Below are positions 17,298 through 24,926 of a stretch of DNA of 64,000 bases, one piece after another. The stretch covers positions 112,521 to 176,520 of the forward strand of contig CAMFGW010000002.1 of the NCBI GenBank assembly GCA_945952025.1, written 5' to 3'. The notes below the pieces were generated by a model. The model made no database searches and was not told the DNA's origin. It saw only the letters and a program-made list of their open reading frames with translations. Numbering within the stretch: position 1 is the stretch's first letter; each line of letters starts with the position of its first letter. Origin of the DNA: an uncultured Paracoccaceae bacterium (GTDB lineage: Bacteria > Pseudomonadota > Alphaproteobacteria > Rhodobacterales > Rhodobacteraceae). The position numbers were made by a program, and so were the translations under genes.

Positions 17298-18270
17298 CGC
17301 GCACGGCGGCGGGCGCGGGCAGGCCCCAGGCGGCGCGCAGGAGCGTGGTCGCCTGCGGGCGCGCGCCCTTCAGCCAGAGCTGCGCGGCCTTGGCGGTGGC
17401 ATGGGCAAGGGCGACCGGCAGCGATAGGGGGTAGAAGCGGCGGACGAACATCATCCGGCTGCGATACTTGAACCAGAACGAGAAGGGCGAGGCGATGCGG
17501 TCAAGCGTCGGCGAGCCGATCGCGGTGCCGGCATGGTGGCGGACGACAAAGCCCGGCGCCACGACGATCGGCCAGCGCCCGCGACGCATGGCCCAGTCAA
17601 CCTCTTCGTAATAAAGGAAATAATCCTCGCGCATGGGGCCTACGTCTTCGTAGAACCCGCGCGAGGCGACAAGGTTCGCACCGGTGATGAAGGCGACCTC
17701 TGCGGCGTCGGGCTGGGGGACGGTCGCGGGGTTGGCGCCCAGGTTCAGGTTGCCGGTCACGCCGGTCCAGTGGTTGACGGTGCCGCCGTCGATCTGGATG
17801 CGGGGCGGGGTTTCGGCATAGCAGACCCGGCCCCCCATCATGCCGTAGCCTGGCGTGCGGGTGGCCTCGGCCAGGATCGCGGTGGTGGCGTCGGGCGTTG
17901 CCTCTGCGTCGGGGTTCAGGACCCAGAAATGGCCGATGGCGGGCAGGCGGGCCAGGGTCACCAGCCCCAGGTTGACGCCGCCGGCAAAGCCGCGGTTCGC
18001 GCCGGAATGAAGAAGGGCGATCCCGGTCCGGCCCAGTGCCCCGGCTGCGTCCTCCACCGAATGGGCCTCGGGCAGGGCGCGGCCGTTCCGGTCCGCCCAG
18101 TCGCGCAGCGTCGCCACCGTGTCATCGCCCGAGGCATTGTCGACCACCAGGATCTGCGGAACGACCCCCGTCTGCGCCAGAAGGCTGTCGAGGCAGCCGA
18201 TGACGACATCGGCGCCGTTGAAGGTGACGATGACGACACCGATTGCGGTCGTCCGGGGCGAAAGGGTCAT
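17254..18270 (-). CDS. Glycosyltransferase family 2 protein (rhamnosyltransferase-like)
   Basis: This is a GT-A fold glycosyltransferase of 338 residues. The N-terminal nucleotide-binding strand is GVVIVTFNGADVVIGCLDSL, followed by the VVDNASGDDT loop. Further in are NRGFAGGVNLGL and the metal-binding region FWVLNPDAEA. EEVDWAMRRGR and RHHAGTA are typical of the GT2 subgroup often named rhamnosyltransferases. It acts at the cytoplasmic face on the lipid-linked oligosaccharide. It lies between the flippase and the phytase-like gene in the leftward block. The actual sugar is not determined. Confidence 0.9.
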   Translation of the reverse strand: MTLSPRTTAIGVVIVTFNGADVVIGCLDSLLAQTGVVPQILVVDNASGDDTVATLRDWADRNGRALPEAHSVEDAAGALGRTGIALLHSGANRGFAGGVNLGLVTLARLPAIGHFWVLNPDAEATPDATTAILAEATRTPGYGMMGGRVCYAETPPRIQIDGGTVNHWTGVTGNLNLGANPATVPQPDAAEVAFITGANLVASRGFYEDVGPMREDYFLYYEEVDWAMRRGRWPIVVAPGFVVRHHAGTAIGSPTLDRIASPFSFWFKYRSRMMFVRRFYPLSLPVALAHATAKAAQLWLKGARPQATTLLRAAWGLPAPAAVRDVLSPDAQRIAFGR

Positions 18271-18379
18271 GGCTTCGGTCGTTCTTATCCGGCTTGAGGC
18301 GCAGGGCTAGCGGCAGAATTTGTTCTCATTTTGGCAACGGCGGCGGGGCGGCCCTCCGGCGGCGACTTTTTCGCCCGAC

Positions 18380-19795
18380 TCACCTCCGCCAGGCGCGCCA
18401 CCGGGCCAGCGTATAGGCCCGAAGCTCGGTCATCGACAGAAGGGCCGCAAGGCCCGCCGCGGCAACCAGCAGCAGGCCGGGGTGCAGGTTCTCGATCGGG
18501 CCGGGCAGGGGCGGCGTGCGCAGCGCGTCGAGCGTCGCCAGCACACATGTCAGCGCCGACAGCGCCATCGGCAGCACCAGTCGGCCGAGCGTCAGCGTCG
18601 TGCCCTTGATCGCGACCCAGAGCGCGGCGGCAAAGCCCACGACCTCTGCCGCAAGTGCGACCCAGATGATCTCAAGCACCGTGCCGCCGTTCAGGGCAAT
18701 CCAGTAGGAGATCGGCAGGGAGGCGACGCGCGGCAGGTTGCCGATGATCGCGTTGCCGGTCTTGCCGATCGACAGGGCGACGACGGCGCTGCCGGTCTTG
18801 GCGACGCGGATCGCCTGCATGACCGCCATCGGCACCAGGAAGCTCAGGATCGCGATGTAGGTCTTGCCGGCCAGCAGGTGAACGAGGGGGCCGCCCACAA
18901 GACTCGACCCCAGGATCAAGAGGAGGCCGATCACCAGGAAGCATTCGACGCTGAGGTCCGACAGGCGCTGGAATTCGCGCGGGTTATCCAGCGCGCGGGT
19001 CAGTTGCGGCAGGAAAAGCGACTGGCCGGAACTTGCCAGCACCAGCGTCGGCGTCAGGGTCAGGGTGAAGGCCATCGAGAAATAGGCGAACTGCACCATG
19101 CCCAACTCGCGCCCGACGATCAGCCGCTCGCCGTTGAAGACCCCGAACAGCAGGATGCCGTTCAGAAGGATCGGCCAGCCGAAGGCGGTGGCGCGGCGCA
19201 TCAGGGCGCGGTCGAGCGTGGCGCGGTAGGGCCGTTCGGCGGTCATGTGGGTGATGAGCACGGTCGCCAGCTGCTGGACGATGATCGAGCCGAGCATGAT
19301 CCGGTAGTCGCCCCAGGCCAGTGCCATCGGCCAGACGACGATCACCGCGATCAGCGCGGGAATGGTCGTCGACAGCACCATGGGCGTGAAGTTCAGGTGG
19401 CGCCGGGCCCGGAAGGGGTCGTAGTGCTGAAAGCCGTTGATGAAGGGCACGATCGCCAGGACTTCAAAGGCCCAGGCCGCATGTTCGATGTGCAGGAAGC
19501 TGGCATAGGGCCGGGCGACGATGAAGAGCATGACGCTCGAAAAGCAGCCGCGCAGGATCTGGAAGCCCTGCATCGCGGCCTGGAAATGCGGCTCGTCCCC
19601 ATCCTTGTCCACGACCATCAGCTGGTTGAAGCCCAGGTAGGACATCATCTCGATCAGCGACATGGCCAGCGCGAAGGACGAGGCGATGCCGTAGTTTTCC
19701 GGGCTGACCAGCCGCGCGACCAGAAGGTTGCGCACGAGCGACAGAATGAATCCGAGAGCGTTGCCGGTAACGACCTGGGCGGCTTTCTTCAGCAT
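18380..19795 (-). CDS. Oligosaccharide flippase (Wzx/MATE-like polysaccharide biosynthesis protein)
   Basis: This 471-residue integral membrane protein has about 12-14 hydrophobic segments and the pattern of Wzx-type flippases. It would move lipid-linked repeat units across the inner membrane. The start MLKKAAQVVTGNALGFILSL is the typical flippase N-terminus, with NLLVARLVSPENYG right after it. I chose ATG 19795 for this reason; the frame stays open 98 codons upstream, but that part is Arg/Pro-rich and not flippase-like. It belongs with the GT2, phytase-like and GT4 genes downstream. The upstream gap of 179 nt contains GATAGGGGCC, shared with the control region at 6757. Confidence 0.9.
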   Translation of the reverse strand: MLKKAAQVVTGNALGFILSLVRNLLVARLVSPENYGIASSFALAMSLIEMMSYLGFNQLMVVDKDGDEPHFQAAMQGFQILRGCFSSVMLFIVARPYASFLHIEHAAWAFEVLAIVPFINGFQHYDPFRARRHLNFTPMVLSTTIPALIAVIVVWPMALAWGDYRIMLGSIIVQQLATVLITHMTAERPYRATLDRALMRRATAFGWPILLNGILLFGVFNGERLIVGRELGMVQFAYFSMAFTLTLTPTLVLASSGQSLFLPQLTRALDNPREFQRLSDLSVECFLVIGLLLILGSSLVGGPLVHLLAGKTYIAILSFLVPMAVMQAIRVAKTGSAVVALSIGKTGNAIIGNLPRVASLPISYWIALNGGTVLEIIWVALAAEVVGFAAALWVAIKGTTLTLGRLVLPMALSALTCVLATLDALRTPPLPGPIENLHPGLLLVAAAGLAALLSMTELRAYTLARWRAWRR

Positions 19796-19974
19796 GATGC
19801 TCGGTATTCTGGGATAACAGAGGGCGACTCGGCGTTCATGACGGAAAATCAGTGCCCTGCCAAGCGTTTGCGTTCTGTGCCAGCGGGCTACGGCTATAAA
19901 CCGCAGGGATAGGGGCCGCTCCCGGTGACGATCCGCAGCCTGTCGGCGGTTGCGGGGCGCGGTCGGGAAACAGT

Positions 19975-20928
19975 TCAGCCGAGCGGCGAGGGGCCGCCAA
20001 GAAGCGCGTCGGCCATCCGGCGGGCGCGGGTCGCATAGAGGCGAAGGCGCGGGTCGCCGGGCCCCGCGCGGCTGGTGATCCAGCCGCAAGAGGCCAGGCT
20101 GCGCAGAAAGGTGTGGAGCGTCAGGGCAACCGTGTCGGGGGGTGGCAGGCCGCGCGCCTTGCCGTAGCCTTCCGCCAGGGCCCGCGCGGCGTCCGGCAGG
20201 CCGGGGTCCTCGAGCGACGGCACGAGCGCGGTGCCAAGGTCATAGAGCCGGTAGCCGTGGCCGCTGTCATCGAAGTCGATGAGCGCGAGCGTGCCGTCGG
20301 GCCGTTCCAGCAGGTTTTCGCGCAGGACATCGGCGTGGATCAGGCCCCGGTCGGCGCCCTCGGGTCCGGCCAGCCGTTCGCGCGCGGCATCCATCGCCTT
20401 CAGGATGCGGCTCCGGTCGTCGGCGCTCAGCGCCGCATTGGCCTCGAACCGGCCCCAGAGGGGCGTCGGGCCCAGCAACCCGTCAAGGTCCCAGCGCGGG
20501 CGGTCGAGCGTCCGGGCGAAGGGCAGGCGGTCCGTGCGGTTGTGCAGGTCGCCCAGAAGCGCGCCGATCCGGGCGTAAAGTGCAGGCTCGGTGCCATGGG
20601 CGCGCTCGCTTGTGGCCGTGCCCGGCATCCAGTGGACGGCGCTTGTGATCACGCCCCCCACTTGCCCCGTGAGTTGGCCGGAAAGCGTCGGGGCGGGCAG
20701 CGGCACGGCAAAGCCGCCGTTGGCCAGCGCGGCGGTCCAGATCAGTTCGGCGCGGATACCGGCCTCGGTCTGGTAGTCGGGCCGGTGCAGGCGCAGGGCG
20801 GCGGTGCGGCCGTCCGGCAGGGCCATGCGAAAGACGGCATTTTCGCGGACCTTCACCGGCTCGGGCGGCGGGGCGCCCCAAAGGGCGGCCGCGCGGGGGG
20901 CAAGGGCAAGCGCCGCCTCGGGCGTCAC
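19975..20928 (-). CDS. APH-family phosphotransferase (homoserine/hydroxylysine kinase-like)
   Basis: This is a 317-residue kinase of the aminoglycoside phosphotransferase fold, which phosphorylates a hydroxyl on a small molecule. The catalytic loop is HADVLRENLL (Asp base, metal-binding Asn) and the metal site is DFDDSGHGYRLYDLG. Near the N-terminus is a nucleotide-binding strand pair with ENAVFRM. Its start overlaps the end of the class III aminotransferase by 4 nt. Kinase plus phospho-lyase-type aminotransferase is the arrangement seen for hydroxylysine or ethanolamine-type substrates in animals (AGPHD1 with AGXT2L2). The substrate here is therefore probably an amino alcohol or hydroxy-amino acid, which is inference. 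Confidence 0.85.
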   Translation of the reverse strand: MTPEAALALAPRAAALWGAPPPEPVKVRENAVFRMALPDGRTAALRLHRPDYQTEAGIRAELIWTAALANGGFAVPLPAPTLSGQLTGQVGGVITSAVHWMPGTATSERAHGTEPALYARIGALLGDLHNRTDRLPFARTLDRPRWDLDGLLGPTPLWGRFEANAALSADDRSRILKAMDAARERLAGPEGADRGLIHADVLRENLLERPDGTLALIDFDDSGHGYRLYDLGTALVPSLEDPGLPDAARALAEGYGKARGLPPPDTVALTLHTFLRSLASCGWITSRAGPGDPRLRLYATRARRMADALLGGPSPLG

Positions 20929-22175
20929 GCGGGCACCATCGCCAGGGCCGCGGCAAGCGCGTCGGCCACTAGTGCCGCGTGGCCATCATCGAACGGCAGC
21001 GGCGGACGCAACTTCAGGACGTGGTTCTCTCGCCCGCCTCTGCCCATCAGGACGCCCTGCGCCTTCATCGCTTCGACCAGCACGGCCGCAACGTCCGGCG
21101 CGGGTCGTCCATCGCGCGCCATCTCGACCGCGTAGAACTGGCCGCGTGCCCGGACGCCCGCGATCAGCGGATGGTCGAGCGCCTTCAGCCGCGCCTCCAT
21201 TGCCGCACTCACGCGCGCGGCATGGGGCATCAGGCCTTCATCCTCGATCACGTCGAGGACGGCCATCGCGGCGGCGCAGGCCACCGGATTGCCGCCGAAG
21301 GTGTTGAAATAGCCGAACCCCTCGCGGAAGGCGGCCATCACCTCGGCCCGCGCCACGACGCCTGCCACCGGATGGCCATTGCCCATGGGCTTGCCGAGCG
21401 TGACCACATCCGGCGCAAAGCCCAGCCACTGATGGCCCCACCAGTGGCTGCCCATGCGCCCGAAGCCCGGCTGCACCTCGTCGCACAGGATCAGGCCGCC
21501 GGCCTTGCGCACCGCCGCCACGGCCTGATCCAGAAAACCGGGTGCCACGTCCGGCAGGCCCTCGTTGGCAAAGACCGGGCAGAGCATCAGGCCGGCAAAG
21601 CCGTGGCCCGCCGCCTGCAGTTCGGCAATCGCGCGCTCGACCGCCTGACCGAAGGCGGCGCCGTCCAGCCCGCCGGGGTGCAGGCCGTCTGGCGCGGGGA
21701 CACGGCGGATATGGTCGGGCCAGCCGCCGGGCGGCGGGCGGCGGGTCGACAGGTGCGACACGGCCAGTGTGTTGCCGTGATAGGTGTTGTCGGTCGCGAT
21801 GATGCCCCTGGCGCCCGTCACCGCTTGCGCCATGCGCAGCGCCACGTCGTTCGCCTCGGACCCCGTGCAGGTCATCAGGACCGTCGACAGGCTGCCGTCG
21901 AAGGTCGTGACCAGCCGTTCGGCATAGGCGACGATCCCTTCGTGCAGGTAGCGCGTGTGGGTGTTCAGCGTCGCGGCCTGCCGGGCGATCGCCTCGACCA
22001 CGCGGGGGTGGCAGTGGCCGACATGGGCCACGTTGTTGTAGCAGTCCAGATAGCGCCGCCCGCCCGCGTCCCAAAGCCAGACGCCCTCGCCGCGCACGAT
22101 TTCGACCGGGTCGTCGTAGAAGGTGGGCATGTTCGGCCCCAGCACGCGGGCCCGCCGTTCAAGAAGCGTCGCCAT
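20925..22175 (-). CDS. Class III PLP aminotransferase, phospho-lyase-like (ETNPPL/PHYKPL family)
   Basis: This is a 416-residue fold-type I PLP enzyme. The N-terminal block YLDCYNNVAHVGHCHP followed by NTHTRYLHEGIVAYAERL closely resembles the animal ethanolamine-phosphate and phosphohydroxylysine phospho-lyases, not ordinary transaminases. The cofactor region is CDEVQPGFGRMG and the Schiff-base lysine lies in TLGKPMGNGHPV. Such enzymes remove ammonia and phosphate from an amino alcohol phosphate to give an aldehyde. The adjacent kinase would supply that phosphate ester. The start overlaps the ArfB gene by 17 nt. A conventional aminotransferase function cannot be excluded. Confidence 0.85.
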   Translation of the reverse strand: MATLLERRARVLGPNMPTFYDDPVEIVRGEGVWLWDAGGRRYLDCYNNVAHVGHCHPRVVEAIARQAATLNTHTRYLHEGIVAYAERLVTTFDGSLSTVLMTCTGSEANDVALRMAQAVTGARGIIATDNTYHGNTLAVSHLSTRRPPPGGWPDHIRRVPAPDGLHPGGLDGAAFGQAVERAIAELQAAGHGFAGLMLCPVFANEGLPDVAPGFLDQAVAAVRKAGGLILCDEVQPGFGRMGSHWWGHQWLGFAPDVVTLGKPMGNGHPVAGVVARAEVMAAFREGFGYFNTFGGNPVACAAAMAVLDVIEDEGLMPHAARVSAAMEARLKALDHPLIAGVRARGQFYAVEMARDGRPAPDVAAVLVEAMKAQGVLMGRGGRENHVLKLRPPLPFDDGHAALVADALAAALAMVPA

Positions 22176-22587
22176 CTTCGACCTTTCCGCGCGCGGCCTT
22201 GACCGCGCCCCTGACCGATTTGGCCTTCAGCCGCCGTTCGCGGCTGCCGGCCGTGGGTTTCGTCGCCACCCGGCGCTTGGGCGCCACCAGGGCCTCGCGA
22301 ATCATCTCGGCCAGCCGCTCGCGGGCCAGTTCGCGGTTCTGCGCCTGGCTGCGGGTTTCCTCGGCCCTGAGCACGATCGCGCCGTCGAGCGTCCAGCGCC
22401 GCCCGGCGATCCGCTTCAGCCGCGCCTTGACGGCGGGGGTCAGCGCGGGGCTGCGCGCAGCCTCGAAGCGCAGTTCGACCGCGCTTGAGACCTTGTTGAC
22501 GTTCTGCCCGCCGGGACCGGAGGCGCGCGAAAAGCTTTCGGTCAGTTCCCAGTCGGCGATCGCGATCTGATCCGTGACCCAGAGCAT
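22159..22587 (-). CDS. arfB: Alternative ribosome-rescue factor ArfB (YaeJ-type peptidyl-tRNA hydrolase)
   Basis: ArfB frees ribosomes stalled at mRNA ends by hydrolysing peptidyl-tRNA. The 142-residue protein has the class I release factor catalytic motif GPGGQNVNKVSSAVELRF near residues 24-41. It lacks the codon-recognition domains of RF1/RF2. The basic C-terminal tail (KAKSVRGAVKAARGK) is the part that enters the empty mRNA channel. I chose ATG 22587, 4 nt after the stop of the D-amino-acid transaminase; longer upstream frames run through that gene. It ends inside the start of the aminotransferase gene. Confidence 0.93.
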   Translation of the reverse strand: MLWVTDQIAIADWELTESFSRASGPGGQNVNKVSSAVELRFEAARSPALTPAVKARLKRIAGRRWTLDGAIVLRAEETRSQAQNRELARERLAEMIREALVAPKRRVATKPTAGSRERRLKAKSVRGAVKAARGKVEDGDAS

Positions 22588-22591
22588 CGGC

Positions 22592-23452
22592 TCAGCGTGC
22601 CGCTTTGCGGCTTTCGTCGATGTAGATCTCGCGCAGGCGGCTGGCCACCGGGCCGGGCTTGCCGGTGCCGAGTGCCACGCCGTCGATGCTGATGACCGGC
22701 GTGACGAAGGCCGAGGCCGAGGTGATGAAGGCTTCGTCGGCCGCCTTGGCCTCTTCGACGGTGAAGCTGCGCTCTTCGACCTCCATCTGCGCTTCGGCGG
22801 CATAGCGCATGACGGCGGCGCGGGTGATGCCGTGCAGGATGTCGTGCGACAGCGCGCGGGTCACGATGCGGCCGCCCTTCACGATCCAGGCGTTGTTCGA
22901 GGTGCCTTCGGTCACGAGCCCGTCCTCGACGAACCAGGCGTCGTCGGCGTTCGCGGCCTTGGCCATCATCTTGCCCATCGCGGGGTAAAGAAGCTGCACC
23001 GTCTTGATGTCGCGCCGGCCCCAGCGGATGTCGGGGACGGTGATGACGGACAGGCCGCGTTTGGCGTCGGCATTGTCTTCGGGGCTGCCGGTCACTTGCG
23101 TGAAAAGGACGAAGGTGGGCTTGGTCGTCGCGGGGTCGGGGAAGGCGAAGTCGCGGTCGCCGGGATTGCCGCGCGTGACCTGCAGGTAGACCCGGCCAAA
23201 GACGATGCCATTGCGGGCGACGGCTTCGCGGTGAAGGGCTTCGAGCGTCGGCGCGTCGACCGGGGCCGCCATGTCAAGCTCGGCCAGGCTGCGGAACAGG
23301 CGGGCGGCGTGTCCGGGCAGGTCGATCAGCTTGCCGTCGATGACCGTCGTGACCTCATAGACCCCGTCGGCCATCAGGAACCCCCGGTCAAAGACCGAGA
23401 CGGTCGCCTTGTCCTCGTCCACCCACTCGCCGTTCACATAGACGCTGCGCAT
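22592..23452 (-). CDS. dat: D-amino-acid transaminase (class IV aminotransferase)
   Basis: This is a 286-residue fold-type IV PLP enzyme that interconverts D-amino acids and 2-oxo acids, typically D-Ala and D-Glu. The start MRSVYVNGEWVDED, then VFDRGFLMADGVYEV, is the Dat pattern. The Schiff-base lysine is in RDIKTVQLLYP, and the cofactor phosphate loop lies at EGTSNNAWIV. The ATG at 23452 follows GGGAGGACAG, a strong ribosome site; a frame start 21 nt earlier is less likely. It lies 11 nt after the dipeptide epimerase gene, so the pair may handle cell-wall D-amino acids. Branched-chain aminotransferase is the alternative within the family. Confidence 0.88.
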   Translation of the reverse strand: MRSVYVNGEWVDEDKATVSVFDRGFLMADGVYEVTTVIDGKLIDLPGHAARLFRSLAELDMAAPVDAPTLEALHREAVARNGIVFGRVYLQVTRGNPGDRDFAFPDPATTKPTFVLFTQVTGSPEDNADAKRGLSVITVPDIRWGRRDIKTVQLLYPAMGKMMAKAANADDAWFVEDGLVTEGTSNNAWIVKGGRIVTRALSHDILHGITRAAVMRYAAEAQMEVEERSFTVEEAKAADEAFITSASAFVTPVISIDGVALGTGKPGPVASRLREIYIDESRKAAR

Positions 23453-23463
23453 CCTGTCCTCCC

Positions 23464-24429
23464 TCAACCCCAAAGCTCCGGCCCGGCGGGCCAGACGCGC
23501 GAGCCTTCGTAGCGAAGGGGCGCCGCCCGGTCATCCGCCAGCAGAAGCGGCCCGTCAAGGTCCACCACGTCGGCGCCCTGCGCAACCAGCACCGCCGGCG
23601 CCATGGCGAGCGAAGTTGCGGCCATGCAGCCGACCATGACACCGAAGCCCGCCGCCCGCGCCGCATCGCGGAGTGCCAGCGCCTCGGTCAGGCCGCCGGT
23701 CTTGTCGAGCTTGATATTGACCAGATCGTAGCGGCCCTTGAGTGCGGGCAGGGACGCGCGATCATGGCAGCTTTCGTCGGCGCAGACCGGCAGCGGGCGC
23801 GCCATGTGGGCCAGCGCCTCGTCCTTCCCAGCCGGAAGCGGCTGTTCGACCAGCGCCACGCCCAGCCGCACGAGGTGGGGCGCGAGGGCTGCATAAAGGT
23901 CCGCCGTCCAGCCCTCGTTCGCATCGACGATGATCCGCGCGTCGGGCGCGCCACGGCGGACGGCCTCGATCCGGGCGACATCTTCCTCGCCCGCGCCGAG
24001 CTTGACCTTCAGGACCGGTCGGTCCGCCGCCGCGCGCGCCGCCGCCTCCATCCGGTCGGGCGCGTCGAGCGACAGGGTGAAGGCGGTGATGAGCGGTTCG
24101 GGCGGGGCGAGGCCCGCGAGTGCCCAAACGGGGCGGCCCTGCGCCTTGGCCTCAAGATCCCAGAGCGCGCAATCGACGCCGTTTCGCGCCGCGCCGGCGG
24201 GCAGAAGGTCTTGCAGGGCGGAGCGTGTCAGGGCTTCGGGCAGCGCCTCGATCGCGGCGATGACGCCTTCGACGGTTTCGCCATATCGGGGGTAGGGCAG
24301 GCATTCGGCCCAGCCTTCCCGGCCGTCGCGCATCACCCGCACCGTGACGACGCGGGTTTCGGTCCGCACCCCGCGCGAAATGGCGAAGGGGGTCTTGAAG
24401 CGGAAGGCCTCGGGGGTGGCGGTGGGCAT
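23464..24429 (-). CDS. L-Ala-D/L-Glu (dipeptide) epimerase, enolase superfamily
   Basis: This 321-residue enzyme belongs to the enolase superfamily. Its members epimerise dipeptides such as L-Ala-D-Glu from recycled peptidoglycan. The two catalytic lysines fit LKVKLG and NIKLDKTGG. The metal ligands are in VDANEGW (Asp), VEQPLP (Glu) and CADESCH (Asp). These are in the order and spacing of the muconate lactonising enzyme subgroup. The ATG at 24429 follows CCGGAGCC; the frame extends 47 codons further upstream but that part is low-complexity. Substrate identity within the superfamily often differs, so dipeptide epimerase is the likeliest but not the only option. Confidence 0.85.
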   Translation of the reverse strand: MPTATPEAFRFKTPFAISRGVRTETRVVTVRVMRDGREGWAECLPYPRYGETVEGVIAAIEALPEALTRSALQDLLPAGAARNGVDCALWDLEAKAQGRPVWALAGLAPPEPLITAFTLSLDAPDRMEAAARAAADRPVLKVKLGAGEEDVARIEAVRRGAPDARIIVDANEGWTADLYAALAPHLVRLGVALVEQPLPAGKDEALAHMARPLPVCADESCHDRASLPALKGRYDLVNIKLDKTGGLTEALALRDAARAAGFGVMVGCMAATSLAMAPAVLVAQGADVVDLDGPLLLADDRAAPLRYEGSRVWPAGPELWG

Positions 24430-24734
24430 GGCGGGCTCCGGGATCGGCCCGCCTTTGATGGCCTGCGGAGGGGCGAATGGGAAGGGCTGGCGTTTGGGCT
24501 GGGGGCGCCGGACGTTGGCCTTTTGCGCGCCGTGGTCGTTGGGCGTGGCAGGGGCCGTTGACCCTGCCATGCGAAGGCTTTGTCTTTTGTCCCGGCCGGT
24601 GGCCCAAAGCCACCGGCCAGCGCCCGCCCCGCCATCGGCGGGCGCTCCGCGCCCACCGGGGCAGGCGCTGGCCTTCGTCTGCTGAGGACATCAGCGGTCC
24701 AGCGGAACCGTTCCCCCGACCAGCCCGACCGGGC
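24430..24734. other. Intergenic region with structured GC-rich element
   Basis: About 305 bases lie between the end of the DUF2783 gene and the epimerase start, both leftward. No credible gene is seen on either strand. The right half holds the inverted repeats described separately (24594-24673). The left half (24430-24590) has no feature I could identify beyond the ribosome site of the epimerase gene. Confidence 0.5.
24594..24673. repeat. Nested inverted repeats with alternative pairings
   Basis: Hairpin 1 (24594-24618) is a perfect 10-bp stem, GGCCGGTGGC with GCCACCGGCC. Hairpin 2 (24619-24646) is a second perfect 10-bp stem, AGCGCCCGCC with GGCGGGCGCT. A third arm, GGCGCTGGCC (24664-24673), is the exact complement of GGCCAGCGCC (24615-24624), which straddles both hairpins, so that pairing excludes the other two. 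No T run follows on either strand. It lies just after the homogentisate operon and may mark mRNA end processing or a switch. Confidence 0.5.
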
Positions 24735-24926
24735 TCAGCCAGTTGCGCGGGCGGCCTTCAAAGCCTCGTCCAGCGTGGCCTTTTCGCCCACATGGTTGGC
24801 CAGGATCAGGATCAGCCGGGCGTTCAGGGCGGCACTTTCGGCCTCGCTCAACCCTTTGTGGGTGGCCAGAAGGGCTGCATAGAAACCGTCCGCATCCTGG
24901 AAATTCGGCTGAAGCGTCAGGCTCAT
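24735..24926 (-). CDS. DUF2783 domain-containing small protein
   Basis: This is a 63-residue protein of the DUF2783 type, known mainly as a short open frame beside FAD-dependent aromatic hydroxylases in proteobacteria. The sequence begins MSLTLQPNFQDADGFYAAL and is mostly helical, with a conserved ARLILILANHVG stretch. Its ATG overlaps the stop codon of the monooxygenase gene by 4 nt, so the two proteins are coupled in translation and may bind each other. No biochemical function is established for the family. It is the last gene of the homogentisate operon. Confidence 0.8.
   Translation of the reverse strand: MSLTLQPNFQDADGFYAALLATHKGLSEAESAALNARLILILANHVGEKATLDEALKAARATG

Noticed and set aside
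18320..19912. A 530-residue open frame on the plus strand
   Set aside because: It is antisense to the flippase, Gln/Arg/His-rich and low in hydrophobic order, typical of a shadow frame.
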